A DNA stretch of 64,000 bases from Streptomyces sp. CB02056 (GCF_001905545.1 NZ_LIPD01000009.1:461576-525575); one strand, 5' to 3'. Positions 7,543-16,705 are shown, counted from the stretch's first letter. A program made the numbers and translations. The notes: generated by a model not told the origin, from the sequence alone.

Positions 7543-8739
7543 GTGACCACTGCCGACACCCCGAGTGCTCCCTTCACCGAGCTGGTCGACCTGGCCTCCC
7601 GACTGCTCGGGGCGGGCGTCGTCGCCACCAACGAGGACACCTTCGCGGACGCCGAGAACCTGCTGGTCGCCAAGCCGGCCGAGTTCCGCCCGCACACCTT
7701 CGGCCACAAGGGCCAGATCATGGACGGCTGGGAGTCCAAGCGCCGCCGCGGCGTCTCCGCCGACCAGCCGCACCCCACCGACGAGGACCACGACTGGGCG
7801 ATCGTCCGGCTCGGTGCCGCCGGGGTGGTCCGCGGCGTGATCGTGGACACCGCCCACTTCACGGGCAACTACCCGGAGACGGCCTCGGTCGAGGCCGCGT
7901 CCGTCCCCGGCCACCCCTCGCCCGAGGAGCTCCAGGACGCCGAGTGGACCACGATCGTGCCGCGCACCGCGCTCGACGGCGACACCGCCCACGAGTTCGC
8001 CGTCGCGGACGGCACCCGCTACACCCACGTACGGCTGAACATCTTCCCGGACGGCGGGGTCGCCCGGCTGCGGGTGCACGGCGAGGTGCTGCCCGATCCG
8101 CGCGAACTGGACGGCCTCACCTTCGACCTGGCCGCCCAGGAGTACGGCGGCGTGGCCGAGGCGGCCTCCGACCGCTACTTCTCCTCCCCGCACAACCTGA
8201 ACGCTCCCGGCCGCGCCTCCGTCATGGGCGACGGTTGGGAGACCCGGCGTCGGCGCGACAAGGCCAACGACTGGGTGCAGATCGCCCTGGCCGGGGGCGG
8301 TGAGGTCCTGGCCGCCGAAGTGGACACCTCCTACTTCGTCGCCAATGCCCCCGGCTGGGCCGACCTGATCGGCTTCGACGCCTCGACCGGGGCCGACCCG
8401 GCCGACGGCGAGTGGTTCGAACTCCTGCCCCGCACGCGGCTCCAGCCCGACACCCGGCACCGCTTCCGGCTCGCCGCCGGCCGCCCGGTGACCCACGTGC
8501 GCATCAACGTCCACCCGGACGGCGGCCTCGCCCGCCTCCGGCTCACCGGCCGCCTCACCGGGGCCGGCCGCGCGGCCCTCGCGCTGCGCTGGTTCAACGC
8601 CCTCCCGGCCGCCGAGGCCGTCGCGGCCCTCACCGGGGCCGGTCTCACCGCCGACGAGGCCGCCGCGCTGACCGCCGCCCGCCCGGCGGCCGACCCGGCC
8701 GCGGCCGCGACCGTCGTCCGGAGCCTGCTCGGAAACTGA
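7543..8739 (+). CDS. alc: Allantoicase
   Basis: Hydrolyses allantoate to ureidoglycolate and urea. 398 residues built of two homologous jelly-roll repeats, a hallmark of the family. Repeat one has [18 protein letters not shown] and [20 protein letters not shown]; repeat two has [17 protein letters not shown] and [20 protein letters not shown]. The C-terminal 60 residues are alanine-rich and resemble an OHCU-decarboxylase-like helical tail (weak impression). GTG at 7543 has AAAGGAGA at 7532-7539. Co-transcribed with allantoinase. The ureidoglycolate product needs a lyase that is not in this window. Confidence 0.95.
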   Translation: MTTADTPSAPFTELVDLASRLLGAGVVATNEDTFADAENLLVAKPAEFRPHTFGHKGQIMDGWESKRRRGVSADQPHPTDEDHDWAIVRLGAAGVVRGVIVDTAHFTGNYPETASVEAASVPGHPSPEELQDAEWTTIVPRTALDGDTAHEFAVADGTRYTHVRLNIFPDGGVARLRVHGEVLPDPRELDGLTFDLAAQEYGGVAEAASDRYFSSPHNLNAPGRASVMGDGWETRRRRDKANDWVQIALAGGGEVLAAEVDTSYFVANAPGWADLIGFDASTGADPADGEWFELLPRTRLQPDTRHRFRLAAGRPVTHVRINVHPDGGLARLRLTGRLTGAGRAALALRWFNALPAAEAVAALTGAGLTADEAAALTAARPAADPAAAATVVRSLLGN

Positions 8740-8789
8740 CGACCCGTCGGATCCGCTCGTCGGGAACCCCAGGGAACCTTTTCCGGCGA

Positions 8790-8807
8790 ACGGATCTGAC
8801 GATCCGT
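8790..8807. promoter_or_regulatory. Inverted repeat upstream of catalase
   Basis: ACGGATC-TGAC-GATCCGT is a perfect 7-bp inverted repeat with a 4-nt spacer, 49 nt before the catalase ATG. A related palindrome CGGATCCG lies at 8748-8755. Candidate operator for an oxidative-stress or pathway regulator; no regulator gene adjoins it. Confidence 0.4.
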
Positions 8808-8855
8808 CACTTCACTCTCCACGCACCGCGCTTATCGACACCTGAAGGACCCTCC

Positions 8856-10316
8856 ATGCCCAAGATCCTGACCACGGAGTCCGGCGCCCCGGTCGCCGAC
8901 AACCAGAACTCGGCCTCGGCCGGCGAGTACGGTCCGCTGCTGATCCAGGACCAGCACCTGCTGGAGAAGCTGGCCCGGTTCAACCGCGAGCGCATCCCGG
9001 AGCGGGTGGTGCACGCCCGAGGCTCCGGCGCGTACGGCTACTTCGAGGTCACCGACGAGGTCGCGCGGTACACCCGGGCGGGCTTCCTCTCCGAGGTCGG
9101 CAAGCGCACCGAGGTCTTCCTGCGCTTCTCCACCGTGGCCGGCAACCTGGGCGCCAGCGACGCGGTGCGCGACCCGCGCGGCTTCGCGCTCAAGTTCTAT
9201 ACCGAGGAGGGCAATTACGACCTCGTCGGCAACAACACCCCGGTGTTCTTCATCAAGGACCCGATCAAGTTCCCCGACTTCATCCACTCGCAGAAGCGCG
9301 ACCCGTACACCGGCGTGCAGGAGGCGGACAACGTCTGGGACTTCTGGGCCCACTCGCCGGCCTCGACCCACCAGATCACCTGGCTGTTCGGCGACCGGGG
9401 CATCCCGGCCTCCTACCGCCACATGAACGGCTACGGCTCGCACACCTACCAGTGGGTCAACGCCGACGGCGACGCCTACTGGGTGAAGTACCACTTCAAG
9501 ACCAACCAGGGCATCCGCTGCCTGGACGGCGACCAGGCCGCCGAGGTGGTCGGCGGCGACGCCGACTCGCACCAGCGCGACCTCCACCAGGCCATCGAGC
9601 GCGGGGTGTTCCCGTCCTGGACCCTCTACGTCCAGCTGATGCCGGTCGCCGATGCCGCGGACTACCGCTTCAACCCCTTCGACCTCACCAAGGTGTGGCC
9701 GCACGCCGACTACCCGCTGGTCAAGGTCGGCCGCCTGGTGCTCAACCGGAACCCGGAGAACGTCTTCGCCGAGGTCGAGCAGGCCGCGTTCTCGCCGAAC
9801 AACTTCGTGCCCGGCATCGGCCCGTCCCCGGACAAGATGCTCCAGGGCCGCCTGTTCGCCTACGCGGACGCCCAGCGCTACCGCCTCGGCGTCAACCACA
9901 CCCAGCTGCCGGTGAACGCCCCGCGCGCCACCGAGGCCGCCAACTACGGCCGGGACGGCCAGATGGCCGCCAACAGCGCCGGCCGCGGCAGGAACTACGA
10001 GCCCAACTCGTACGACGGCCCGGCCCAGACCGGCGACGCGACGGCCGCGCCGGTCAAGGTGACCGGCCACACCGGCACCTACACCACCCCGGCGCACACC
10101 AAGGACGACGACTTCTTCCAGGCCGGCGAGCTGTACCGGCTGATGTCGGACGGCGAGAAGACCCGCCTGGTCGGCAACATCGCGGGCTTCCTGGCGCAGG
10201 TCTCGCGCGACGACGTGGTGGAGCGGAACCTCGCCCACTTCCACGCCGCCGACGAGGAGTACGGCGCCCGACTGGCCGCCGCCGTCGCCAAGTTGCGCGC
10301 GGGCGACGAGGGCTGA
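8856..10316 (+). CDS. Catalase (monofunctional haem, small-subunit type)
   Basis: Breaks down H2O2. 486 residues, the size of clade 3 small-subunit catalases. Active-site His53 lies in [13 protein letters not shown], followed by [13 protein letters not shown], the Asn-containing [24 protein letters not shown], and the haem-Tyr region [19 protein letters not shown] at 8856 is preceded by GAAGGA. It follows allantoicase by 116 nt, has its own upstream palindrome and ends at a strong terminator. Uricase makes H2O2, so co-location with the ureide genes fits detoxification of that by-product (inference). Confidence 0.96.
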   Translation: MPKILTTESGAPVADNQNSASAGEYGPLLIQDQHLLEKLARFNRERIPERVVHARGSGAYGYFEVTDEVARYTRAGFLSEVGKRTEVFLRFSTVAGNLGASDAVRDPRGFALKFYTEEGNYDLVGNNTPVFFIKDPIKFPDFIHSQKRDPYTGVQEADNVWDFWAHSPASTHQITWLFGDRGIPASYRHMNGYGSHTYQWVNADGDAYWVKYHFKTNQGIRCLDGDQAAEVVGGDADSHQRDLHQAIERGVFPSWTLYVQLMPVADAADYRFNPFDLTKVWPHADYPLVKVGRLVLNRNPENVFAEVEQAAFSPNNFVPGIGPSPDKMLQGRLFAYADAQRYRLGVNHTQLPVNAPRATEAANYGRDGQMAANSAGRGRNYEPNSYDGPAQTGDATAAPVKVTGHTGTYTTPAHTKDDDFFQAGELYRLMSDGEKTRLVGNIAGFLAQVSRDDVVERNLAHFHAADEEYGARLAAAVAKLRAGDEG

Positions 10317-10391
10317 CCCGCCCGCACCGCCCGCACCACCCTCCGCACCGCCACCCTCGTGGCCGCCGGGCCCGTACCCGGCGGCCGCGGA

Positions 10392-10429
10392 ACGGGCCCC
10401 TCCTCCCGGGCAGTGGGGGAGGGGCCCGT
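10392..10429 (+). terminator. Terminator after catalase
   Basis: A 12-bp perfect stem ACGGGCCCCTCC / GGAGGGGCCCGT around a short loop, 75 nt after the catalase stop and before the IclR gene. Confidence 0.7.
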
Positions 10430-10567
10430 CGCGTCCGCCCAGGTCGGCCGGTGGGCCTGCACGGATTGTCCACGGATATGTACGGACGGCAGTCGTCGGA
10501 GCCGCCGGGTCGATAGGCTGGTGTGCGCCCGCGGTCGCTCCGTGGGGGGACATCGGAAGGGGACGAC

Positions 10568-11347
10568 ATGTCGACACCAGCCCCGGGTCGTCACGCCGCG
10601 CTTGACCAGGGTCCGACGGGCCCGTTCACCTCCCTGCAGCACGCCCTCAGACTGCTGGAGGCGGTCGACCGCCACTCCGACGGAGCCACCCTGGTGGCCC
10701 TCGCCCGGGAGACCTCGCTCGGGCTGCCGACCGTGCGCCGGCTCGCCGAGATCCTGGAGGTCGAGGGCTACCTCCAGTGCCAGGACGGCGGTTGGCTGCT
10801 GGGCGGCACCTTCGCCCTGCTCGGCCAGCACAACCGGGAGCAGCTGGTGAAGGCCCGGCTCAACCGCAAGCTCGCCGAACTCCGGGACGAGTTGGGCGCC
10901 GCCGTGTACTTCACCCGGTACCACGACGGGGAGTTGTCGGTGGAGGCGGTCTCGGCCGCCGACTACGCCCCGGCCGTGCAGGAGTGGGTGGACTTCCGGG
11001 CCACCGCGCACGCCAGTGCGATCGGCAAGTGCCTGCTCGGCCAGCTGGACGCGGACGCCCGGCGCGACCACCTCTCCCGGCACCCGGTCGCCCGGCTCAC
11101 CTCCCGCACCGTCGTCGACGCCGACCAGCTGATGCACCGGCTGGAGCGGCAGCCGGCCACGGTGCCGGTGCTGGACATCCAGGAGTACGCGCTGGGCACG
11201 GTGTGCGCGGCCGTGCCGATCACGGCGGGCAGCACGGTCGGCTGCCTGGCCACCTCGATGCCGGCGGACAACATCCACAAGCTGAAGGCCGCCGCCGAAC
11301 TGCTGGCGGCCCGGGCGGCGCCGCTGATGCTGGCGATGGCGGTCTGA
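10568..11347 (+). CDS. IclR-family transcriptional regulator
   Basis: 259 residues with the two-domain IclR layout. An N-terminal winged HTH (residues about 18-75, with LVALARETSLGLPTVRRLAEILEVEGYL) is followed by the effector domain holding ATAHASAIGKCLLGQL and GTVCAAVPI. ATG at 10568 is preferred over an upstream in-frame GTG at 10523 because GGAAGGGGA lies at 10555-10563. IclR proteins (AllR type) repress allantoin genes in streptomycetes and enteric bacteria, so this is the leading candidate to bind the shared operator at 1450, 2439 and 6032. Its ligand cannot be read from sequence. Confidence 0.88.
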   Translation: MSTPAPGRHAALDQGPTGPFTSLQHALRLLEAVDRHSDGATLVALARETSLGLPTVRRLAEILEVEGYLQCQDGGWLLGGTFALLGQHNREQLVKARLNRKLAELRDELGAAVYFTRYHDGELSVEAVSAADYAPAVQEWVDFRATAHASAIGKCLLGQLDADARRDHLSRHPVARLTSRTVVDADQLMHRLERQPATVPVLDIQEYALGTVCAAVPITAGSTVGCLATSMPADNIHKLKAAAELLAARAAPLMLAMAV

Positions 11348-11378
11348 CGGCGGGGCGGCCGTCGCGCGCGTGACGTCG

Positions 11379-11412
11379 GGGAGGCCCCGCCGGGAGACCG
11401 GTGGGGCCTCCC
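11379..11412 (+). terminator. Terminator after the IclR gene
   Basis: GGGAGGCCCC (11379-11388) pairs with GGGGCCTCCC (11403-11412), a perfect 10-bp stem that can extend inward through GCCGG/CCGGT. It lies 31 nt after the stop. Confidence 0.7.
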
Positions 11413-11491
11413 GCATTTCCCGCGTTTCCCCATGGTGTTCGATCGCGTCCGACGGCGTCCGGCCGTGCGCGTCGCCCGACGGCGCGCGTCA

Positions 11492-11515
11492 CTTATTAGA
11501 CTCGATGTCGATAAG
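11492..11515 (+). promoter_or_regulatory. AT-rich inverted element and possible -10 before the PF10118-like operon
   Basis: CTTAT at 11492-11496 and ATAAG at 11511-11515 bracket a good -10 hexamer TAGACT (11497-11502), in an otherwise very GC-rich intergenic stretch. No clear -35 was found. A repressor site over a -10 is plausible but unproven. Confidence 0.35.
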
Positions 11516-11601
11516 GGGTGCCGAACCCCTTGTCCCGATGGCTACCCGCGAGTACGTTTCCCTGGAGCCGAGCCGCCGCCCCCAGGTCAGGAGGGCCTGC
11601 C

Positions 11602-12519
11602 ATGCCCCGTTCCACCCCCGTCCCCGCCCTCGCCGCGCCCGCCGCACGCGTGCACGAGAGCCTCGTGCTGGAGCCCCGGGACGTCCGCTTCGACTGGTCC
11701 CGGCTGCCGCTGCACTGGATCCCGGACGAGCCGATGGCCACCCACGTCATCAACGTGCTGCACCTGCTGCTGCCCGAGGGCGAGCGGTGGTTCGTCAAGG
11801 TGTTCAAGGAGGCGCTGCCGCTCATCCGGGACGAGCAACTGCGCGAGGAGGTCCTCGGGTTCATCGGCCAGGAGGCCATCCACGCCGAGGCGCACCAGGA
11901 GGTCCTGGACCACCTGCTCGGCCAGGGGCTCGACCCGCGGCCGTACGTCCGGCAGATCTCCTGGCTGTTCCAGCGCGTCCTCGGCGACAAGCCGGGGCTG
12001 TCGCCGGCCCGGCAGCGCGAGAACGTCATCGAGCGGGTCGCCTTCATCGCGGCGATCGAGCACTTCACCGCCTTCCTCGGCAACTGGGCGCTCAACTCCC
12101 CGGGCCTGGACCGCGCCAAGGCGGACCCGACGATGCTGGACCTGCTGCGCTGGCACGGCGCGGAGGAGGTCGAGCACCGCAGCGTCGCCTACGACCTGAT
12201 GGTCCACCTGGACCCGGGCTACCTCCGCCGGGTGCGCGGAATGGCCGTCTCCGGGCCGCTGCTGGTCCACCTCTGGGTGCGCGGCGCCCGGTTCCTGCTC
12301 GCCGCCGACCCCACCCTGGCGGGGCGCCTCAAGCCCACCTGGCGGGAGGCCGGCCGGATCGCCAAGCGCGGACTGCTGCCGGACCCGGTCAAGTCGGTCC
12401 GCTCCGGGCTGCGCTACCTGCGGCCGGGCTACCACCCGACCCAGGAGGGCTCGTCCAGCCAGGCGCTGGGCTACCTCGCCGCCTCCCCGGCCGCCCGCGC
12501 GGCCGCCGGGCGCGGCTGA
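11602..12519 (+). CDS. PF10118-like metal-dependent hydrolase / helical diiron-type protein
   Basis: 305 residues. Matches the PF10118 'predicted metal-dependent hydrolase' type by its LPLHWIPDEPMATHVINVLHLLLPEGERWF opening segment (residues about 35-64). Helices then carry a ferritin-like set of Glu/His: QEAIHAEAHQ (Glu91, His94, His98), IEHFTAF (Glu153, His154) and GAEEVEHRSVAYD (Glu188-His192). That spacing suggests a carboxylate-bridged metal centre rather than a classic hydrolase, consistent with the electron-transfer protein encoded next. ATG at 11602 has AGGAGG at 11589-11594. First gene of a four-gene operon. Confidence 0.8.
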   Translation: MPRSTPVPALAAPAARVHESLVLEPRDVRFDWSRLPLHWIPDEPMATHVINVLHLLLPEGERWFVKVFKEALPLIRDEQLREEVLGFIGQEAIHAEAHQEVLDHLLGQGLDPRPYVRQISWLFQRVLGDKPGLSPARQRENVIERVAFIAAIEHFTAFLGNWALNSPGLDRAKADPTMLDLLRWHGAEEVEHRSVAYDLMVHLDPGYLRRVRGMAVSGPLLVHLWVRGARFLLAADPTLAGRLKPTWREAGRIAKRGLLPDPVKSVRSGLRYLRPGYHPTQEGSSSQALGYLAASPAARAAAGRG

Positions 12520-12566
12520 CGCGGGCGACAGCCCCCTCTCCCCCCTCACCCCAAGGACCCCGCCGG

Positions 12567-13655
12567 ATGGACCCGCTCGCCCCGCCCCCCGACCTCTACG
12601 GCCGCCCCCGCGCCGACGGCTTCATGCGCCGGCTCACCGCCTTCGGCGACCGCTACTCCCCGGCCCTCGGCAGCCCCCTGCTGCGCCGCAACCCCCGGCG
12701 CCCGCTCAGCCGTCCCACCCCGCCGCTCCAGCTGGTCGTCGCCGAACGCCGCCGACCGGCCGCCGACGTCGTCGAGTTGCGACTCGCCGGCCCCTCCGGC
12801 GGCCCGCTGCCCGGTTGGCAGCCCGGCGCCCACCTGCGCCTCGTCCTGCCCTCCGGCCGCGAGCGCCACTACTCCCTCAGCGGCGACCCGGCCGACCGCG
12901 CCGTCTACCGCATCGCCGTCCGGCGGCTGCCCGAGGGCGGCGGCGGGTCCGTCGAGGTCCACGACGTCCTGCACCCCGGCACCCGGCTCACCGCCCGCCG
13001 CCCGCGCAACGGCTTCGCCTTCTGCGCCGAGCCCGCCGTCCTCCTGCTGGCCGGCGGCATCGGCATCACCCCGCTGCTCCCGATGGCCCGCGAGGCGCAG
13101 CGGCACGGCCTGGACTGGCGCCTGGTGCACGTCGGCCGCAGCGCCGACACCCTCCCGTACACGGACGAGCTGCGCGCCCTCGACCCGCACCGGGTGGTGC
13201 TGCGCACCGACGACGAGCACGGCGGCGTCCCCACCGGCGCCGAACTGCTCGCCCACGCCCCGCGCGGCGCCGCCGTCTACTGCTGCGGCCCGGCCCCGAT
13301 GCTCTCCGCCGTGCAGCGCGCCCTGGACGGCTCCCCGGCCGCCTCCCTGCACTTCGAGCGCTTCGGCGCCGCCCCGGTCACCGACGGCGAACCGTTCGCC
13401 GTCCGACTCGGCACCGACGGCCCGACCCTCGACGTCCCCGCCGACCGCTCCGCCCTGGACGTGCTGCGCGAGGCCCGTCCGGACCTCCCGTACTCCTGCC
13501 ACCAGGGCTTCTGCGGCACCTGCGAGGTCCGCCTGCTGGCCGGCTCGCCCGACCACCGGGACCGCAGGCTCACCCCCGAGCAGCGCGCCGCCGGCGCCCT
13601 GCTGCCCTGCGTCTCCCGGGCCGCCGAGGGTGAGACCCTCGTGCTCGACCTCTAG
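12567..13655 (+). CDS. PDR/VanB-type ferredoxin reductase with C-terminal 2Fe-2S domain
   Basis: Moves electrons from NAD(P)H through flavin to a 2Fe-2S cluster and on to an oxygenase. 362 residues: flavin-binding beta barrel with RHYSLS (100-105), nucleotide domain with GGIGITPLLPM (163-173) and YCCGPAPM (238-245), then a plant-type ferredoxin domain with Cys311, Cys316, Cys319 and Cys348 (CHQGFCGTC...LPC). An N-terminal 50-residue extension is unusual for phthalate dioxygenase reductases. ATG at 12567 has AAGGA upstream. The likely partner is the helical metal protein 47 nt before it. Confidence 0.9.
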   Translation: MDPLAPPPDLYGRPRADGFMRRLTAFGDRYSPALGSPLLRRNPRRPLSRPTPPLQLVVAERRRPAADVVELRLAGPSGGPLPGWQPGAHLRLVLPSGRERHYSLSGDPADRAVYRIAVRRLPEGGGGSVEVHDVLHPGTRLTARRPRNGFAFCAEPAVLLLAGGIGITPLLPMAREAQRHGLDWRLVHVGRSADTLPYTDELRALDPHRVVLRTDDEHGGVPTGAELLAHAPRGAAVYCCGPAPMLSAVQRALDGSPAASLHFERFGAAPVTDGEPFAVRLGTDGPTLDVPADRSALDVLREARPDLPYSCHQGFCGTCEVRLLAGSPDHRDRRLTPEQRAAGALLPCVSRAAEGETLVLDL

Positions 13656-13668
13656 AAGGAGCTCCGCC

Positions 13669-14565
13669 ATGGCGAAAGCGACCCCCGCCTTCCGCTACAC
13701 CGAGCGCGACCTCGCCCGCTTCCGCGAGACCCAGCAACTCGCCTACCACTGCGCCGAACAGGTCGCCGCCTGGATCGAACCCGGCGTCACCGAGCGGCAG
13801 ACCACCGCCGAGCTGCGCCGCCGCCTGGTCGCCGCCGGGGTGCAGGACTTCTTCCACGTCCCCTTCGCCTGGTTCGGCGACCGGACGGCGTTCCGGCACT
13901 TCCACACCCCGCTCCAGTTCTTCGCCGGCAACCGCCGGCTGGAGGAGGGCATGCCGTACGTGCTGGACTGCGCGCCCGTGGTGGACGGCTACACCGCCGA
14001 CATCGGCTACGGCGGCAAGGTCGGCGAGAACCGGGTCTGGGACCGGCTGGCCGCCGACCTGAAGGTCTACCGCGAGCTGATCCTCGCCGAGGTGCGGGCC
14101 CGCAGGCCGCTCGCCGAGGTGTACGCCGCGGTGGACGCCCAGATCGCCGCGCACGGCTACGACAACCGCCACCAGGTCTACCCGGGCCGGGTGATCGGCC
14201 ACCAGGTCACCCGCAACACCGCGCGCGGCCCGGCCGGGGTGAACGTCTTCGGCTTCGGCGTGCGCACCCTCCAGACCCTCGGCCGCGAGCTCGTCACCGA
14301 GCGGCTGCACGGCCGTTCGCCGCTCTGGGCCGACGGGCGGTCGTCCCGGCACGCGCCCACCCCGGGGCTGTGGGCGGTCGAGCCGCACATCGGCTTCCGG
14401 GGCGTGGGCATCAAGTTCGAGGAACTGCTGGTGGTCACCGAGGACGACGCCTACTGGCTCGACGACGACCTGCCGCACGTCCGCCGCTGGACCGCCGCCG
14501 CCACCGAGCCGGCCACCACGGAGCCGACCGCCGCCGAGCCGACCACCCTGGAGGCCACCCGATGA
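13669..14565 (+). CDS. M24-family (creatinase/aminopeptidase fold) protein
   Basis: 298 residues with the pita-bread fold metal ligands all present: Asp100, Asp111 (DCAPVVDGYTADIGYGG), His178 (VIGHQV), Glu238 (AVEPHIG) and Glu251 (KFEELLVVTEDD). It is therefore likely an active metallohydrolase, but members include prolidases, creatinases and non-peptidases, and the substrate is unknown. ATG at 13669 follows GAAGGAG. The C-terminal tail is a Thr/Glu/Pro/Ala low-complexity stretch (TEPATTEPTAAEPTT). It lies 13 nt after the reductase and overlaps the next gene by 4 nt (ATGA). Confidence 0.88.
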   Translation: MAKATPAFRYTERDLARFRETQQLAYHCAEQVAAWIEPGVTERQTTAELRRRLVAAGVQDFFHVPFAWFGDRTAFRHFHTPLQFFAGNRRLEEGMPYVLDCAPVVDGYTADIGYGGKVGENRVWDRLAADLKVYRELILAEVRARRPLAEVYAAVDAQIAAHGYDNRHQVYPGRVIGHQVTRNTARGPAGVNVFGFGVRTLQTLGRELVTERLHGRSPLWADGRSSRHAPTPGLWAVEPHIGFRGVGIKFEELLVVTEDDAYWLDDDLPHVRRWTAAATEPATTEPTAAEPTTLEATR

Positions 14566-16316
14566 CGTTCCCGACGAAGCCCCAGGCGCAGGCGAAGCCC
14601 CCGGTCCGCCGCCGGACCGTCCACTCCGGCGGCCTCCCGCTCGCCGTCTTCGAGCAGGGCGACCCGGCCGCCCCCACCGTCCTCCTCGTGCACGGCTACC
14701 CCGACACCCACACCGTCTGGGACGACATCGCCGCCGACCTCGCCCGCGACCACCACGTGGTCCGCTACGACGTGCGCGGCGCCGGGGAGTCGGCCGCCCC
14801 CGCCGACCGGTCCGGCTACCGCCTGGAGCACCTCGCCGAGGACCTGTTCGCCGTCGCCGACGCCGTCAGCCCCGACCGCCCGGTGCACCTGCTCGCCCAC
14901 GACTGGGGCTCGATCCAGTCCTGGGAGGCCGTCACCGCGTCCGGCGCCGAGCGCCGGATCGCCTCGTACACCACCCTGTCCGGCCCCAGCCTGGACCACA
15001 TGGGCCACTGGCTGCGCCACCGGCTGCGCCGCCCCACCCCCCGCCACCTGGGGCAACTGCTCCACCAGGGCCTGCACTCCTGGTACATCACCGCCTTCCA
15101 CCTGCCCTACCTCGCCCCCGGCGTCTGGCGCCTCGGCCTGGCCCGGGCCTGGCCGAGGGTGCTGCGCGACCTGGAGCACGTCACCCCGCGCGCCGACCAC
15201 CCGCAGCCCACCCTGCGCCGCGACGCGGTCCGCGGCATCGAGCTGTACCGGGCCAACTTCCGCCCCACCCTGGGCAGTCCGCGCGAGCGGCCGACCGAGG
15301 TGCCGGTCCAGCTGATCACCCTCACCCGGGACCGGTACGTCGGCACCTACCTCTCCGAGGGGCTGGAGCGCTGGGCGCCGAACCTGACCCGCAGGACGCT
15401 GCACGCCGGCCACTGGTCGGCGCTGCTGGAGAAGGGAGCCACCGTGGCCGGACTGGTCCGCGAGTTCACCACCCGCACCGACGAGGGCCGGGCCCGCCCC
15501 GAGGAGGGCGACGGCCGGCTGGTCGTGGTCACCGGCGGCGGCAGCGGCATCGGCCGGGCGACCGCGCTCGCCTTCGCCGAGGACGGCGCCCGGGTGGTGG
15601 TCTGCGACCTCGACCTCGCGGCCGCCGAGCGCACCGCCGAACTGGCCTCGCTGATCGGCCCGCAGGCGCACGCCTACCGGGTGGACGTCTCCGACGGCGC
15701 CGCGGTGGACGCCTTCGCGCAGACCGTCGCGGCCGAGCACGGGGTGCCCGACGTCATGGTCAACAACGCGGGCATCGGCCACTCCGGGACGTTCCTGCAG
15801 ACCACCGAGAAGGAGTGGCAGCGGGTCCTGGACGTCAACCTCTGGGGCGTGATCCACGGCTGCCGCGCCTTCGGCACCCTGATGGCCGACCGCGGCCAGG
15901 GCGGCCACATCGTCAACGTCTCCTCCGCCGCCGCCTACCTGCCGTCCAAGGCGCTCACCGCCTACGCCACCAGCAAGGCCGCGGTGTTCATGCTCTCCGA
16001 CTGCCTGCGCGCCGAGTTCGTCGGCCACGGCATCGGCGTCTCCACCATCTGCCCCGGCATCGTCAACACCAACATCACCCGCACCTCCACCTTCTCCGCC
16101 ACCACCTCCACCGAGCAGGCCGCCAAGCAGGCCCGCGCCGCGAAGCTCTACGCCCGCCGCGGCTTCCCCCCGGAGAAGGTCGCCACCGCCATCGTGACCG
16201 CCGTCCGCACCGGCAGGCCCGTCGTCCCCGTCACCCCCGAGGCCAAGGCCGCCCGCTTCCTCTCCCGCCTCAGCCCCGGCCTGCTGCGCCTCGCCGCCCG
16301 CCTCAACATCACCTGA
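14562..16316 (+). CDS. Alpha/beta-hydrolase fused to a short-chain dehydrogenase
   Basis: 584 residues in two catalytic halves. Residues 15-305 form an epoxide-hydrolase-like alpha/beta fold with oxyanion HGYP (44-47), nucleophile Asp114 in AHDWGS and His284 in AGHW. Residues 318-584 form an SDR with TGGGSGIG (325-332), NNAG (401-404), Ser454/455, and the YxxxK pair Tyr468/Lys472. Both active sites look intact, so the protein may open a ring or ester and then oxidise the alcohol. ATG at 14562 overlaps the M24 stop by 4 nt. Last gene of the four-gene operon. Confidence 0.92.
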   Translation: MTFPTKPQAQAKPPVRRRTVHSGGLPLAVFEQGDPAAPTVLLVHGYPDTHTVWDDIAADLARDHHVVRYDVRGAGESAAPADRSGYRLEHLAEDLFAVADAVSPDRPVHLLAHDWGSIQSWEAVTASGAERRIASYTTLSGPSLDHMGHWLRHRLRRPTPRHLGQLLHQGLHSWYITAFHLPYLAPGVWRLGLARAWPRVLRDLEHVTPRADHPQPTLRRDAVRGIELYRANFRPTLGSPRERPTEVPVQLITLTRDRYVGTYLSEGLERWAPNLTRRTLHAGHWSALLEKGATVAGLVREFTTRTDEGRARPEEGDGRLVVVTGGGSGIGRATALAFAEDGARVVVCDLDLAAAERTAELASLIGPQAHAYRVDVSDGAAVDAFAQTVAAEHGVPDVMVNNAGIGHSGTFLQTTEKEWQRVLDVNLWGVIHGCRAFGTLMADRGQGGHIVNVSSAAAYLPSKALTAYATSKAAVFMLSDCLRAEFVGHGIGVSTICPGIVNTNITRTSTFSATTSTEQAAKQARAAKLYARRGFPPEKVATAIVTAVRTGRPVVPVTPEAKAARFLSRLSPGLLRLAARLNIT

Positions 16317-16352
16317 CCGGGTGAACAACGGCCGGACGGGCCCCGTGGGGCC

Positions 16353-16386
16353 TGCGATATCGGATACGGTCGCACCCGATATCGCA
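16353..16386. promoter_or_regulatory. 11-bp inverted repeat, probable vapB operator
   Basis: TGCGATATCGG (16353-16363) and CCGATATCGCA (16376-16386) are perfect inverted copies 12 nt apart, each containing the palindrome GATATC. They lie 28 nt before the VapB start, where autoregulating antitoxins normally bind. Confidence 0.6.
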
Positions 16387-16413
16387 GACCCCGCTTCGCT
16401 CGGGAGGTTGGTC

Positions 16414-16611
16414 ATGGCCCGTACCGTGATGGACATCAACGACGACCTGCTGGCCGAGGCTGCGGAGATCTTCGGTACGACGACCAAGACCGCCACCGTC
16501 AACGCCGCTCTCGAGGATGCGGTGAAGCGTCGCAAGCGCCAGGTCTTCACGACCTGGCTCGAGGACGGTGGGCTGCCCGATCTCACCGGGCCGGTGGAAA
16601 AGGGTGAGTGA
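16414..16611 (+). CDS. VapB-family antitoxin, apparently orphan
   Basis: 65 residues with a ribbon-helix-helix start (MARTVMDINDDLLAEAAEIFG) followed by TTTKTATVNAALEDAVKRRKR, the pattern of VapB (DUF2191) antitoxins. The C-terminal 20 residues would clasp a VapC toxin. ATG at 16414 has GGGAGG at 16402-16407; an upstream in-frame GTG runs through the operator palindrome and is rejected. No VapC PIN-domain gene follows: a GTG overlapping the stop opens only 16 codons (16604-16654). It may be a silenced remnant or may act on a toxin elsewhere. Wobble bases are less GC-rich than neighbours. Confidence 0.85.
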   Translation: MARTVMDINDDLLAEAAEIFGTTTKTATVNAALEDAVKRRKRQVFTTWLEDGGLPDLTGPVEKGE

Positions 16612-16705
16612 GCGCTCCACCGAGTGGGTCGTCCCGCCGGGGTCGGCGGACTGAGCGACGGCCGTTTGACGACGCTCCTCCGGGGCTGTGAGAGCATCGA
16701 GGCCC

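Noticed and set aside
16604-16654. A 16-codon frame overlapping the vapB stop, considered as a VapC remnant.
   Set aside because: Too short and without the DTSAL-type PIN start to call even a pseudogene; mentioned only in the orphan-antitoxin finding.
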